DNA of 64,000 nt, from the NCBI GenBank assembly GCA_964497615.1, contig CAZCEC010000002.1, positions 62,001 through 126,000 on the forward strand, read 5' to 3'. Positions 32,227 to 40,915 of the stretch are shown one piece after another (within the stretch, counting starts at the first letter, position 1; each line of letters starts with the position of its first letter). Below the pieces are notes generated by a model. The model had not been told where the DNA came from. It made no database searches and worked only from the letters and a program-made list of their open reading frames with translations. The position numbers and the translations under genes are program-made. The stretch comes from CAZCEC01 sp964497615. GTDB lineage: Bacteria > Chloroflexota > Anaerolineae > Anaerolineales > UBA6663.

Positions 32227-33267
32227 CTAGGCGAGGCTCAACCCCACCTTGCCCGCCACTGCGCCGATCAGCCGCCAGGTCTCGTCCGAAAGCGGGATGC
32301 CGGCGGCCAGGCGCTGGTCGCGGCGGGCGTAGTCCACGCCGCCGGGCATGACGACGCCGGGGTGGCCGGGCACCGTGGGCGTGCCGGTGATGTAGTCGCT
32401 CAACTCCTGGATCAAAACAGCAAACCGCTCGCGCCCGCAGAACGCGTCCGGGTCAATCGCGATCAGGCAGAAGCCGTTGATGTGCGGCAGGTCGCTGATG
32501 GAGGTGGCCCCAGACAGGATGCCGGACAGGATTTCCACCATGATTGCCAGGCCGGTGCCCTTGTAGCCCAGGTCTGGCGAGCCAAAGGGCAGGATGGCGC
32601 CGCGCGGCGGGCCGTAGAAGGCGTGCGGGTCGGTGGAGGGGTTACCGTCCGCGTCGATGATGGCGCCCGCGGGCAGGGGTTGGCCGGCGTGCATCAGCAC
32701 CCGGATTTTGCCCTCGGCGATCATGCTGGTGGACATGTCCAGCACGATGGGGTTGCCGGGCGCGGGCGCGCCGAAGGCCAGCGGGTTGGGGGCCAGCCGC
32801 CCCTCCCGCCCGCCGAAGGGGACGACGAAGTGGCCGCTCTTGACGCTGTTGGCGAAGGCCAGCGACACCAGCCCGCGCTCGGCCAGCCGCTGGGGGTGCG
32901 TGCCCAGCCGGCCCACGTGGTGGCAGTTCTGGGTGAGCACGCAGGCCACGCCCGAGGCGCGCGCCTTCTGCTCGGCCAGGTCCACCACGCGGCGGGCGCT
33001 CACCAGGCCAAAGTTCAGCCCGCAGTCGGCGACAGCGGTGGTGGGCGTTTCCTTAACAATGGTGAACGCGCCGCCGGGGCGGATGTGGCCGGCCAGCACT
33101 TCCTCGGTGTACCAGATGTAGCGGGTGACGCCGTGGCTTTCGAGGCCCATCAGGCTGGCTTCGACCAGGTCGTCGGCCACGAGAGCGGCTTCTTCGGCGG
33201 AGGCGCCGCAGGCCGTGAACAGGTCGCGGCCAACTTGGCGCAGGTAATCGGGAGAGAAGGTGGGCAT
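32227..33267 (-). CDS. Ldh2/malate-lactate dehydrogenase-type oxidoreductase
   Basis: 346 residues of the Ldh_2 family, a NAD(P)-dependent fold distinct from classical lactate dehydrogenase. The SHGVTRY motif (Ser44, His45) holds the catalytic His; VLDMSTSMIAEGK and SPDLGYKGTGLAIMVEIL are typical. Members act on L-lactate, malate, sulfolactate, ureidoglycolate or 2,3-diketogulonate. In this island it could reduce or oxidise a 2-keto acid product. AAGGA lies before the ATG. Confidence 0.88.
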   Translation of the reverse strand: MPTFSPDYLRQVGRDLFTACGASAEEAALVADDLVEASLMGLESHGVTRYIWYTEEVLAGHIRPGGAFTIVKETPTTAVADCGLNFGLVSARRVVDLAEQKARASGVACVLTQNCHHVGRLGTHPQRLAERGLVSLAFANSVKSGHFVVPFGGREGRLAPNPLAFGAPAPGNPIVLDMSTSMIAEGKIRVLMHAGQPLPAGAIIDADGNPSTDPHAFYGPPRGAILPFGSPDLGYKGTGLAIMVEILSGILSGATSISDLPHINGFCLIAIDPDAFCGRERFAVLIQELSDYITGTPTVPGHPGVVMPGGVDYARRDQRLAAGIPLSDETWRLIGAVAGKVGLSLA

Positions 33268-33294
33268 ACGCGGGTCCTTGGCTTCAAGCTATCT

Positions 33295-33331
33295 CACCGC
33301 GGAGAGCGCGGAGAGCGCGGAGTCTTTCGTC
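33295..33331. repeat. CCGCGGAGAGCGCGGAGAGC repeat
   Basis: Three tandem GAGAGCGCG words following CACCGCGG. The same words make the two arms of the element at 43351-43480, so this is a single arm of that palindromic family. Confidence 0.6.
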
Positions 33332-33383
33332 AACGGATGGAACGGAAGATGGATAAGGATCGGATAAGGGCCGATAGTGGGAG

Positions 33384-34166
33384 TCAGGGAGTCGGCGGCA
33401 GTTGGCGGCGGATGCGGTTGGTGAGCGAGTCCAGGGTGTGGTGCAGGTAGCCGAAGTCCGCGCCCACCTGGAGCCACTGCACGCCCAGGCCGGCCAGGGT
33501 GACGGCGAAGTCCGGCTCCACGCCCATGCCGGCGCCCACGGGCAGACCGGCGGCGCGGGTGCGTTGGGCGATGGACTGCACGGCGGCCAGGTTGTCCGGG
33601 TGGGCGGTCTGCCCGCGCAGGCCCAGCGACCAGGACAGGTCGGTGGGGCCGATCATGATGGCGCCCAGGCCGGGCACTGCCAGGATGGCGTCGAGTTGGT
33701 CGAAGGCTTCGCGCGTCTCGATCATCACCGTGGGCATGATGGTGCGGTTGGCGTCTTCCGCGAAGCTGGCGCCGCCGGTGCGGCCATAGTTGGACGGGAC
33801 GCGCGGGCCGTAGCCGCGCACGCCCTGCGGCGGGTAGAGGCAGTCGGCCACGAAGGCGCGCACTTCGTCAACGGAGCGCACCTGCGGGATGACGACGGCC
33901 TCCGCCCCGGCATCCAGCACGGGCTTGACGGTGTGAGTGTGGCCGCCGGGGACGCGCACGATGATGGGGATGTTGCGCGCGCGCCCGGCCAGCAGGTGGG
34001 CGCCCACGGCCTCCATGCTCATCAGGGCGTGCTCCAGGTCCAGCCAAATGAAGTCGGCGGAGGGGGCCAGGGCGTCGGTGACCAGCGGGTCGGCAAAGGT
34101 GACGCCGCAGCCGATGAGGGTGCGGCCAGCGGCAATAGCATCGCGGAAGGATTGGATGGCGGGCAT
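33384..34166 (-). CDS. HpcH/HpaI-family aldolase
   Basis: 260 residues of the class II pyruvate aldolase family: FIWLDLEHAL (residues 39-48, Asp43, Glu45, His46), IVRVPGG with the substrate Arg, the MIETREAFDQLDAI metal Glu and MIGPTDLSWSLG. These enzymes cleave 2-keto-3-deoxy acids to pyruvate plus an aldehyde (for example from rhamnonate or glucarate). This fits with the mannonate-dehydratase-like enzymes at 51.5-54 kb, which form such acids. The ATG at 34166 has a GGAG; the frame beyond it crosses a repeat. Confidence 0.9.
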   Translation of the reverse strand: MPAIQSFRDAIAAGRTLIGCGVTFADPLVTDALAPSADFIWLDLEHALMSMEAVGAHLLAGRARNIPIIVRVPGGHTHTVKPVLDAGAEAVVIPQVRSVDEVRAFVADCLYPPQGVRGYGPRVPSNYGRTGGASFAEDANRTIMPTVMIETREAFDQLDAILAVPGLGAIMIGPTDLSWSLGLRGQTAHPDNLAAVQSIAQRTRAAGLPVGAGMGVEPDFAVTLAGLGVQWLQVGADFGYLHHTLDSLTNRIRRQLPPTP

Positions 34167-34190
34167 GAGGTCTCCGGTGGGTGCTGGGCC

Positions 34191-34249
34191 AGACCTGCCA
34201 GGTTTTGGCTGAAGGCCGCTCGGGCGCGCAACCGAAACCTGGCAGGTCT
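34191..34249. repeat. 59-bp element with perfect 15-bp inverted repeats
   Basis: AGACCTGCCAGGTTT (34191-34205) and its exact complement AAACCTGGCAGGTCT (34235-34249) flank 29 bases. It lies between the SDR stop and the aldolase start. It looks like a dispersed palindromic element. Confidence 0.88.
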
Positions 34250-34267
34250 TGTGGGGCAAGCCGGGCG

Positions 34268-35059
34268 CTATTGGTTCAGGGCGCGGGCATCCTCGGCGGG
34301 CAGGTTGGGCAGGGGGCGCAGGTGCAGGCCGCCGTCCACGACGATCTCCGCGCCGGTGGTGTACGGGCTGAGCGCGTCCGAGAGCAGGAAGGCGGCGGCG
34401 CGGCCGATTTCGATTGGGTTGCCGAAACGGTGCAACGGGATCAGGCCGAGCAGTTCCTGCTCCGCTTCGGGCGGCACGGTGCTGGTCATGCGCGTCTGGT
34501 AGTGGCCGGGCGTCACCATGTTGACGCGGATGCCGAACGGCGCCAGCTCGACGGCCAGGTTTTCCATCAGCGCCCGCAGGCCCACTTTGGAGATGCGGTA
34601 GGCGGTTTCGCGGTAGCCGGGGGTGAAGCGCGCGGTGGAGCCGATGATGACGATGCCGCCCGTGCCGCGCGCGATCATGTGGCGGCTGGCTTCGCGCGCG
34701 GCCAGCACGGCGGCGGTGAGGTTGGTATCAATGGTGTTGTGCCAGGCCTCGGCGTCGAGTTGGGTGATAGGCTGGTGCCAGGTCCAGGCGGCGTTATTAA
34801 TGTAGAAGTCCAGGCCGCCCAGCGCGTCGATGGCCGTCTGGACCATGCGCACCACCTCAGCCTCCCGGCTGACGTCGGCGGTGATGGGGACGACGAATGC
34901 GCCTGCGTCTTCAAGCTGGCGGAGGGCGGCAGGGTCCGGGTTGCGGCTGGCAAGGGCCAGGCGGACGCCTTCTTCCGCGAGGGCGCGCGCGATGCCCAGG
35001 CCGATGCCGCTGAGGCCGCCGGTGATGAGAGCCGATTTGCCGACGAGGCCGGTGTTCAC
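34268..35059 (-). CDS. SDR-family oxidoreductase
   Basis: 263 residues, classical short-chain dehydrogenase: TGGLSGIG cofactor motif (13-20), INNAAW, catalytic Ser in IIGSTARF and Tyr-x-x-x-Lys in AYRISK, and the C-terminal PYTTGAEIVVDGGL. Likely a sugar or hydroxy-acid dehydrogenase by context (for example sugar to lactone). The start codon is GTG at 35059. Divergent from the GH116 gene and followed by the aldolase gene in the same direction. Confidence 0.9.
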   Translation of the reverse strand: MNTGLVGKSALITGGLSGIGLGIARALAEEGVRLALASRNPDPAALRQLEDAGAFVVPITADVSREAEVVRMVQTAIDALGGLDFYINNAAWTWHQPITQLDAEAWHNTIDTNLTAAVLAAREASRHMIARGTGGIVIIGSTARFTPGYRETAYRISKVGLRALMENLAVELAPFGIRVNMVTPGHYQTRMTSTVPPEAEQELLGLIPLHRFGNPIEIGRAAAFLLSDALSPYTTGAEIVVDGGLHLRPLPNLPAEDARALNQ

Positions 35060-35182
35060 GGGGCGTGGTTGTACTACGGCGGCAGGGGGGAGTCAAGCGG
35101 CGTTGACAACTCCACCAGGTTAGCGTACATTAGGCGGCGGCTGTTCACGTCGCCCCCACTCCCCTCGTTAGGAAAGCAACCC

Positions 35183-37576
35183 ATGACCGGACAATCGAGA
35201 GTCTATGCCAACGCCGCTGGCCGGCTGTTCCCCCCTCATCTGCTGCACGCCACCTATCAACAGTTTGAGGCGGCGGGATATGCCCGGCCGGTCACGGGCG
35301 CAATCTACCGGGGCGAGCCGCGGCCGACGTGCGGCGTGTCGCTCGGCGGGCTGGACACGGGCTGCCTGGACATCGAATCAAATGGGATGCTGGGCTACAG
35401 CACGCTCTTCAATCACCTCACCGAGCCGCGCTTGCTGCTCAACCTGCCGTTCCTGGGGCTGCACTGCGAGGGGCAGGCGTGGGTGCTGGCCAGCGAGCGG
35501 CAGGGCAAGCAGGACACGCCATACCATAACCCCGGCCTGCCCGCCTTCCCCTGGCTCGACTATACCCCGCAGGCCGTGGCCGTGCCGCTGGCGGGCGCGG
35601 CGCTGGCCGATTCGATTGACTATTGGGGTCACTATCCAATCGTGGACCTGGAGTTCGACACGAGCGCGCCGGTGACGGTCGGGCTGCGGGCCTGGTCGCC
35701 GTTCCTGCCAGGGCACGAGACCGAGTCCATGCTGCCGGGGGCGGTGTTCTCGGTGACAGTGCGCAACCCGACGGCCAAGCGCCGCGCGGGCGGGGTGGTG
35801 TTTAGCTTTCCGGGGTTTGAGGCGGGCCACCCGGAAACGGTGCGGCGCGAGAGGCTGCACGGCGAGTTGAATGGTGTGCACGTCCACAGTGGGCAAAGCG
35901 GCGAGGCCTGGGAGATGGCGTATGTGCTGGCGGCGGCCGGGACGGAGGCGAGCCTGGGCGGCGCGCTGGATGCGGATGGCGCGAAGTGGGCGGCGATCGC
36001 GAGCGGACTGCCCGCGCCCGAAGCCGGGCAGACCGGCGCGTCGCTGGCGGTGGCCTTTGACCTGGGGCCGGGCGAACGCCGCGAGGTGCACCTGATCCTG
36101 GCCTGGCACGCGCCGCACTGGCGGGCAGGCGGCGGGCCCAGCAAGACGGCCACGCGCCAGTTCACGCACATGTATGCCCGCGCATACCCAGACGCGGTGA
36201 GCACGGCGCGCCGCCTGGCCGCGGAGCGCGAGACGCTGCTGCGACGGGTGATCGCCTGGCAGGAGGTGATCTACCAGGACGAGGCCGTGCCGGGCTGGCT
36301 GGCGGATGGGCTGATCAACGTGCTGCACCTGCTGACCGAGTGCAGTGTGTGGGGGCAGGCCGGGTCGGAGTTGGGCGATTGGGTGCGAGAGGACGACGGG
36401 CTGTTCGCGCTGAACGAGTGCCCCCGCGGCTGCCCGCAATTGGAGTGCCTTCCGTGCAGCTTCTACGGCAACATCCCCCTGTTGTACTTCTTCCCGCGCG
36501 CGGCGCGCAGCACCCTGCGCGGCTATCACGCCTACCAGTTTCCTGACGGGCGGCCGCCGTGGATTTTTGGCGGGGGGACAGCGCTGGTGGAAGCCAACCG
36601 CGCGCCCTATGACCTGGCGGCCCCCGACCAGGGCTATCAGACGGTGCTGAATGGCGCGTGCTATATTGTGATGGCCGACCGCTATTGGCGCATCGCGGGG
36701 GAGGCCGCCATCCTGCCCGAGCTGTGGGAGTCGCTCAAGCGGGCCAACGACTTTTCGCTGAACCTGCGGCCCGCCTTCGGGCCGGCGCAGGTGCTGGCGA
36801 TGCCACAGCCGGGCACCGACAAGTATGTGCTGGGCGACACGGAATGGTTCGAGGCGCCCGAACCGGGCTGGAAGGGGTTTGTGACGCATGCGGGCGGGGT
36901 GCGGCTGGCGCAGGTGCAGTTGATGCGGCGGATGGCGCAGGCGATGGGCGACGCGGACTATGCGGCGGCCTGCGATCGCTGGCTGGAGGCCGGGGCCCAG
37001 GCGCTGGAAACGCAGTTGTGGAATGGGTCGTACTATCTCAATTTCAATGACCCCGACACGGGCGCGCGCTCCGACCTGGTATTTGGCTATCAACTGGACG
37101 GGCAGTGGATTTCGGATTGGCACGGGGCCGAGCGAGTCTTCCCGGCGGAGCGGGCGCGGGCGGTGCTGGAGGTGCTGCGCGGAGCGAACTGCGCCCTGAG
37201 CAACAGCGGCGCGACAAACTACGCCAACCCCGACGGCACGCCGGCCAAGGTGGGCGGCTATGGCACCTACAGCTACTTCCACGCCGAGCTGTACATGCTG
37301 GCGATGACGTACATGTATCACGGTGAGCGCGAGTTTGGGCTGGACCTGCTGCGGCGCTGCCTGACGACCGTGATGCGCCGCGGCTACCTGTGGGACTGGC
37401 CGAATATGGTGCGCGGCGACTCGGACACCGGCGAGCGCGCCTTTGGGGCCGACTACTATCAGAACCTGATGCTGTGGGCAGTGCCGGCGGCCCTGGCGGG
37501 CGAGAGCATGGAGGGACCGGCGCGCGGCGACGGGCTGGCGGCGCGGGTGGTGCGCGCGGCGCAGTCAAGCGCCTGA
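35183..37576 (+). CDS. GH116-family glycoside hydrolase
   Basis: 797 residues. The N-terminal half is the beta-rich GH116 domain (GAIYRGEPRPTCGVSLGGLDTGCLDIE...), the C-terminal half the alpha/alpha-barrel with QLECLPCSFYGNIPLLYFFP, where Glu421 aligns with the known nucleophile, and GDTEWF, where Asp552 is the likely acid/base. GH116 contains bacterial beta-glucosidase/xylosidase and human GBA2. No signal peptide is visible, so it is probably cytoplasmic and acts on imported oligosaccharides. The ATG at 35183 has AGGA upstream; the long open frame back to 34181 is non-coding. Its end overlaps the convergent NB-ARC gene by 12 bases. Confidence 0.85.
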   Translation: MTGQSRVYANAAGRLFPPHLLHATYQQFEAAGYARPVTGAIYRGEPRPTCGVSLGGLDTGCLDIESNGMLGYSTLFNHLTEPRLLLNLPFLGLHCEGQAWVLASERQGKQDTPYHNPGLPAFPWLDYTPQAVAVPLAGAALADSIDYWGHYPIVDLEFDTSAPVTVGLRAWSPFLPGHETESMLPGAVFSVTVRNPTAKRRAGGVVFSFPGFEAGHPETVRRERLHGELNGVHVHSGQSGEAWEMAYVLAAAGTEASLGGALDADGAKWAAIASGLPAPEAGQTGASLAVAFDLGPGERREVHLILAWHAPHWRAGGGPSKTATRQFTHMYARAYPDAVSTARRLAAERETLLRRVIAWQEVIYQDEAVPGWLADGLINVLHLLTECSVWGQAGSELGDWVREDDGLFALNECPRGCPQLECLPCSFYGNIPLLYFFPRAARSTLRGYHAYQFPDGRPPWIFGGGTALVEANRAPYDLAAPDQGYQTVLNGACYIVMADRYWRIAGEAAILPELWESLKRANDFSLNLRPAFGPAQVLAMPQPGTDKYVLGDTEWFEAPEPGWKGFVTHAGGVRLAQVQLMRRMAQAMGDADYAAACDRWLEAGAQALETQLWNGSYYLNFNDPDTGARSDLVFGYQLDGQWISDWHGAERVFPAERARAVLEVLRGANCALSNSGATNYANPDGTPAKVGGYGTYSYFHAELYMLAMTYMYHGEREFGLDLLRRCLTTVMRRGYLWDWPNMVRGDSDTGERAFGADYYQNLMLWAVPAALAGESMEGPARGDGLAARVVRAAQSSA

Positions 37577-39952
37577 AGACCAGGCCGCCAACCGCCGCCG
37601 CACCGCCTCCGCATTGGCGGCGTCTCCCATCTGCTCGAACAGGGGCAGGGCCGCCTCGGCCTGGACGATGGCGGCGGGGCGGTCGCCCAGCGCGTTCAGC
37701 GCCTCGCCCATGTTCCACCGGGCATAGGCCTGGCCGCGCGGGTCGCCCAGGTCGTGCATGATGTCCAAAACCTGCTTGAAACACTTCAGCGCGCGGGTGG
37801 CGTCGCCCAGAGCGGCATAGGCGCCGCCCTGGTTGTGTAGCGTGGTGGCCTCGCCGGGCCGGTCGCCCAGCGCGCGCCGCACCCTCAGCGACTGCTCGTA
37901 GAACTCAACCGCGCGGCCCGGATCAGGCAGGTGGGAGTAGGCGTTGCCCAGATTGCTCAGGGCGTCGGCTTCGCCGTGCCGGTCGTCAATCGCGTGCGCC
38001 AGGGTTCGGTGCCGCTCGTGCAGGTCAATGGCGCGTTGAAAATCGTTCCGGGCAGCATGGGCCAGGCCCAGGTTGCGCAGGATGTTGGCCTCGGTGCGCC
38101 GGTCGCCCAGCTCGCGCGCGATGGCGAGATGCTGCTCATACAGGCCGATGGCGCGGGGCAGGTCGCCGTGGTCGGCCCACAGGTGGGCCAATAAGGTCAG
38201 GGTGTTGCCTTCACCGTGCCGGTTGCCGATGGCCCGCATCAGGCCCAACACCTGGTCGTAGGCTTTCAGCGCCTCGCCGGTGCGGTTCAGGGCGGCGTAG
38301 GCCAGGGCGATGTTGCCGAGGGCGTTGGCTTCGCCGCGCCGGTCGCCCTGTTCGCGCGTGATGGCCAGGTGCTGCGTGAAGAGCTCCAGGGCGCGGCCCG
38401 GCTGGTTCAGGGCGGCGTAGGCCAGGCCCAGGTTGCCCAGGCTCTGCCCTTCGCCATAACGGTCTCCCAGCGCCCGGTCGATCTTCAGCGCCTGCTCGTG
38501 ATAGTCCATGGCCCGGTGCGGCTGGCCCTGGGCGGCGTAGGCCAGGCCCAGGTTGCCCAGGTGGACGCTCTCGTGTTGCTGGTTTTTTAGCCGCCGCGCC
38601 GCCCGCAGGGCCGCCTCCGTCCAGGCCAGGTCGTCGGGCGCGGTTTGGCGGAGCTGGCGGATGGCCCAGCTTGCGCCGGCATAGGCGCTGCACAGCCGGG
38701 CGGCCTCGTCGTCATCGGCGTGCGCCGCCGCCCAGGCCTGACCCGCCTCGACGTTGGCCCGCTCTTGATCGAACAGCGCCAGGCCCGCCATGGCCTTGTC
38801 CCCGCCTTCGAGATACCAGGTGTTGGCCTGGGCCAGCACGCGCCCATAGTGGATCGCGTGCCGGCGCTCGGCCCCGGCCCGCTCGTCGCCCAGCAGCCGC
38901 GCCCCAGCCGCCAGCCGCGCCGAGTCGTGCAGGTAGTAGCGCTGCGTCTCGGCGGAGTATTCCACCAGCGAGTAGCGCAGCAGGTCGCTCAGCCGGTCGC
39001 CGGCCGGCTCGTCATCCAGCGCCAGCACGGCGGCGGCGGCGGGGCGGTCAATGCCGCCCGCGAAGACGGCCAGGGCGCGCCAGGCGGCTTGCAGGCGGGC
39101 GGGCAGCAGGTCGTAGCTCAGGGCCAGCGCGGCCAGCAGCTTGTCGAGCGCCTGCATCCGCCCCTGCTCGTCGCGCAGGCGGGCGAGATACCGTTCGGGC
39201 GTCAGGTCTTCGTGCTCGGCCAGGGCGGAGCCGGCCAGCCGCAGGCTCAGGGGCGTGTCGTCGCACAGCGCCGCGATCTCGTCGGCCTCCGCCCCAATGC
39301 GCGCGGCCACTTTCAGCAGCAATGCGATGGACTGCGGGCGGGGCAGCGCGCCCAGGTTGAACGGGCGCAGGCCGGGCAGGGTGAAGCGCAGGCGCGACGT
39401 CACCAGCAGCAGGCAGCCGGCGGGCGGGAGGAGGGGCGCCACCTGGCCGGCATCCCAAGCGTTGTCGAACAGCAGCAGGGCGCGCTGACCGTGCAGGACG
39501 CTGTGATAAGCCGCGGCCAGGCCCGCCTCGCCGGAGGGCAGTTGCTCCACCGGCTTGAAGGCGCGGATGACGTGGGCCATCACCGCGCCGGGGGCGAGCG
39601 GCGTGGTGGTGCCCAGCAGGTCAAGGTAGATTTGGGCCTCCGGGTATTGCGGAGCCAGCGCCTGAGCCAGCACGAGGGCCAGGGCGGTCTTGCCGATGCC
39701 GGCCGGGCCGCGCAGACCAACAATGCCGCCCGCCTCAGCGGCGGCGCGGAGTTCGGCAAGTTCGGCTTCGCGGCCGGTGAAGTCGCGCGGCGGGGCGGGG
39801 AGTTGATGGCGGGCGTCGACGCCGGTGGGCGGGGCCTGGGTGATCTGGTTGCCCATGACCAAGTTGCCGCCCTGGATCGTGACCGGGCTTTCAAAGTACG
39901 CGCCGCCGCCGGTGTGGATGTCGCGCTTGCCGCCGGTGAAGATTTCGGACAT
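37565..39952 (-). CDS. NB-ARC/STAND ATPase with C-terminal TPR array
   Basis: 795 residues. Residues 8-35 are a short Gly-rich motif (DIHTGGGAYF ... TIQGGNLVMGN) like the mini beta motifs at the N-termini of some bacterial STAND proteins. NB-ARC domain: DFTGREAELAEL (57-68), Walker A GPAGIGKT (82-89), Walker B ALLLFDNAW. From about residue 480 there are ~8 TPRs with 40-residue spacing (GNLGLAYAAQGQPHRAMDYHEQAL and so on). STAND proteins switch on by ligand-driven oligomerisation and serve signalling or defence. No separate effector domain (nuclease, TIR, protease) is visible. The frame continues upstream to 40684 only as an artefact. Confidence 0.88.
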   Translation of the reverse strand: MSEIFTGGKRDIHTGGGAYFESPVTIQGGNLVMGNQITQAPPTGVDARHQLPAPPRDFTGREAELAELRAAAEAGGIVGLRGPAGIGKTALALVLAQALAPQYPEAQIYLDLLGTTTPLAPGAVMAHVIRAFKPVEQLPSGEAGLAAAYHSVLHGQRALLLFDNAWDAGQVAPLLPPAGCLLLVTSRLRFTLPGLRPFNLGALPRPQSIALLLKVAARIGAEADEIAALCDDTPLSLRLAGSALAEHEDLTPERYLARLRDEQGRMQALDKLLAALALSYDLLPARLQAAWRALAVFAGGIDRPAAAAVLALDDEPAGDRLSDLLRYSLVEYSAETQRYYLHDSARLAAGARLLGDERAGAERRHAIHYGRVLAQANTWYLEGGDKAMAGLALFDQERANVEAGQAWAAAHADDDEAARLCSAYAGASWAIRQLRQTAPDDLAWTEAALRAARRLKNQQHESVHLGNLGLAYAAQGQPHRAMDYHEQALKIDRALGDRYGEGQSLGNLGLAYAALNQPGRALELFTQHLAITREQGDRRGEANALGNIALAYAALNRTGEALKAYDQVLGLMRAIGNRHGEGNTLTLLAHLWADHGDLPRAIGLYEQHLAIARELGDRRTEANILRNLGLAHAARNDFQRAIDLHERHRTLAHAIDDRHGEADALSNLGNAYSHLPDPGRAVEFYEQSLRVRRALGDRPGEATTLHNQGGAYAALGDATRALKCFKQVLDIMHDLGDPRGQAYARWNMGEALNALGDRPAAIVQAEAALPLFEQMGDAANAEAVRRRLAAWSSGA

Positions 39953-39957
39953 GGGGT

Positions 39958-40836
39958 TCAGTCCCGCTGCCGCGCCGCCGTCCGCGATCCCCCTTCCGCC
40001 TGCCACGCCGCCAGGGATTGCCGCACCTTGTCCGCCAGGGTATCGCCCGTCTGCTCGAACAATGGCAGGGCCGCCTCGGCCTGCGCGATGGCGGCGGGGC
40101 GGTCGCCCAGCTTGTCCAGGGTCAGGCTGGCGTGCCAGCGGCCAACGGCCTCGGCGCGCCGGTCGCCCAGGCGGCGGGCGAGGGCGGCCTGCTGATCGTA
40201 GTAGTCCACCGCGGCGGGCAATTCGCCCAGGGTGTAGTAGGCGTGGCCCAGGTTGCCGAGGGTGTGGCCCTCGCCGTCCGGGTCGCCCAGGGCGCGGTTG
40301 AGGGCCAACTGCTGCTGGTAGTCGGCGATGGCCTGGCGAGTGTCGCCCAGGGTGGCGCGGGCGGCGGCCAGGTTGCCCAGGGCCACCGCCTCCCAGGGCT
40401 GGTCGCCCAGTTCGCGGGCGATGGCGAGATGCTGTGCGTGATAGTCGGTGGCGCGGCGCTGGTCGCCCAGCGCGCCGTGGGCCACGCCCAGGCTGCCCAG
40501 GGTGACGCCCTCGCCGTGCCGGTCGCCCAACTCGCGGGCGATGGCCAGCCGCTGCTCGTAGCACGCGACGGCCTGGGCCGGCTGGCCGGCGTCCAGGTAG
40601 GCGTTGCCCAGGTTGACGAGGGTGGGCGCTTCGGCCAGGCGGTTGCCCAGGGCGCGGGCCAGGCCCAGGCTCTGCGTGAAGCACTCGATGGCGGGGCGCG
40701 GCTGGCCGGCTTCGGCCCAGGCGTTGCCCAGGTTGTTCAGGGCGTCGCCCTCGGCCAGCGGGTCGCCGGCCATCCGCGCCAGCATGAGCTGTTTCTGATA
40801 GTGCTCGACTTTGCCGGGGCCGGAGGAAGGAGTCAC
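39958..40836 (-). CDS. TPR-repeat protein
   Basis: 292 residues consisting almost entirely of about seven TPRs of ~40 residues (NNLGNAWAEAGQPRPAIECFTQSL...). The last repeat and tail (GDRPAAIAQAEAALPLFEQTGD) are near-identical to the tail of the NB-ARC protein encoded 5 bases downstream, so one arose from the other. It lacks any enzymatic domain and may act as a partner or decoy of that protein. GTG at 40836 is taken as the start because a TGCTATAGT extended -10 ends 6 bases before it; the frame is open to 40875. Confidence 0.75.
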   Translation of the reverse strand: MTPSSGPGKVEHYQKQLMLARMAGDPLAEGDALNNLGNAWAEAGQPRPAIECFTQSLGLARALGNRLAEAPTLVNLGNAYLDAGQPAQAVACYEQRLAIARELGDRHGEGVTLGSLGVAHGALGDQRRATDYHAQHLAIARELGDQPWEAVALGNLAAARATLGDTRQAIADYQQQLALNRALGDPDGEGHTLGNLGHAYYTLGELPAAVDYYDQQAALARRLGDRRAEAVGRWHASLTLDKLGDRPAAIAQAEAALPLFEQTGDTLADKVRQSLAAWQAEGGSRTAARQRD

Positions 40837-40842
40837 ACGGTG

Positions 40843-40848
40843 ACTATA
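40843..40848 (-). promoter_or_regulatory. Extended -10 TGCTATAGT of the TPR/NB-ARC operon
   Basis: TATAGT on the minus strand with TGC in front; the GTG start codon lies 6 bases downstream, so the transcript probably starts on it. Confidence 0.5.
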
Positions 40849-40860
40849 GCATGGAATGAC

Positions 40861-40888
40861 TTGACACTTGCCCAAGCAGTGCTAGTGT
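40861..40888 (+). promoter_or_regulatory. Promoter of the propeller lipoprotein gene
   Basis: A perfect TTGACA (40861-40866), 16 bases, and TAGTGT (40883-40888). The gene starts 27 bases downstream of the -10, after GTGAGGTAGG as a possible ribosome binding site. Confidence 0.6.
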
Positions 40889-40915
40889 TCACCACATTCT
40901 ATGGTGAGGTAGGCC

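Noticed and set aside
34181..35182. 1-kb upstream extension of the GH116 frame
   Set aside because: It is antisense to the SDR gene and of shadow composition; AGGA and the conserved N-terminus point to 35183.
35378..37321. Open frame of 647 codons on the minus strand
   Set aside because: Antisense shadow of the GH116 gene.
39953..40684. Upstream extension of the NB-ARC frame over the TPR gene
   Set aside because: It is an off-frame reading of the TPR repeats, rich in Arg/Pro/Gly; the protein starts at MSEIF.
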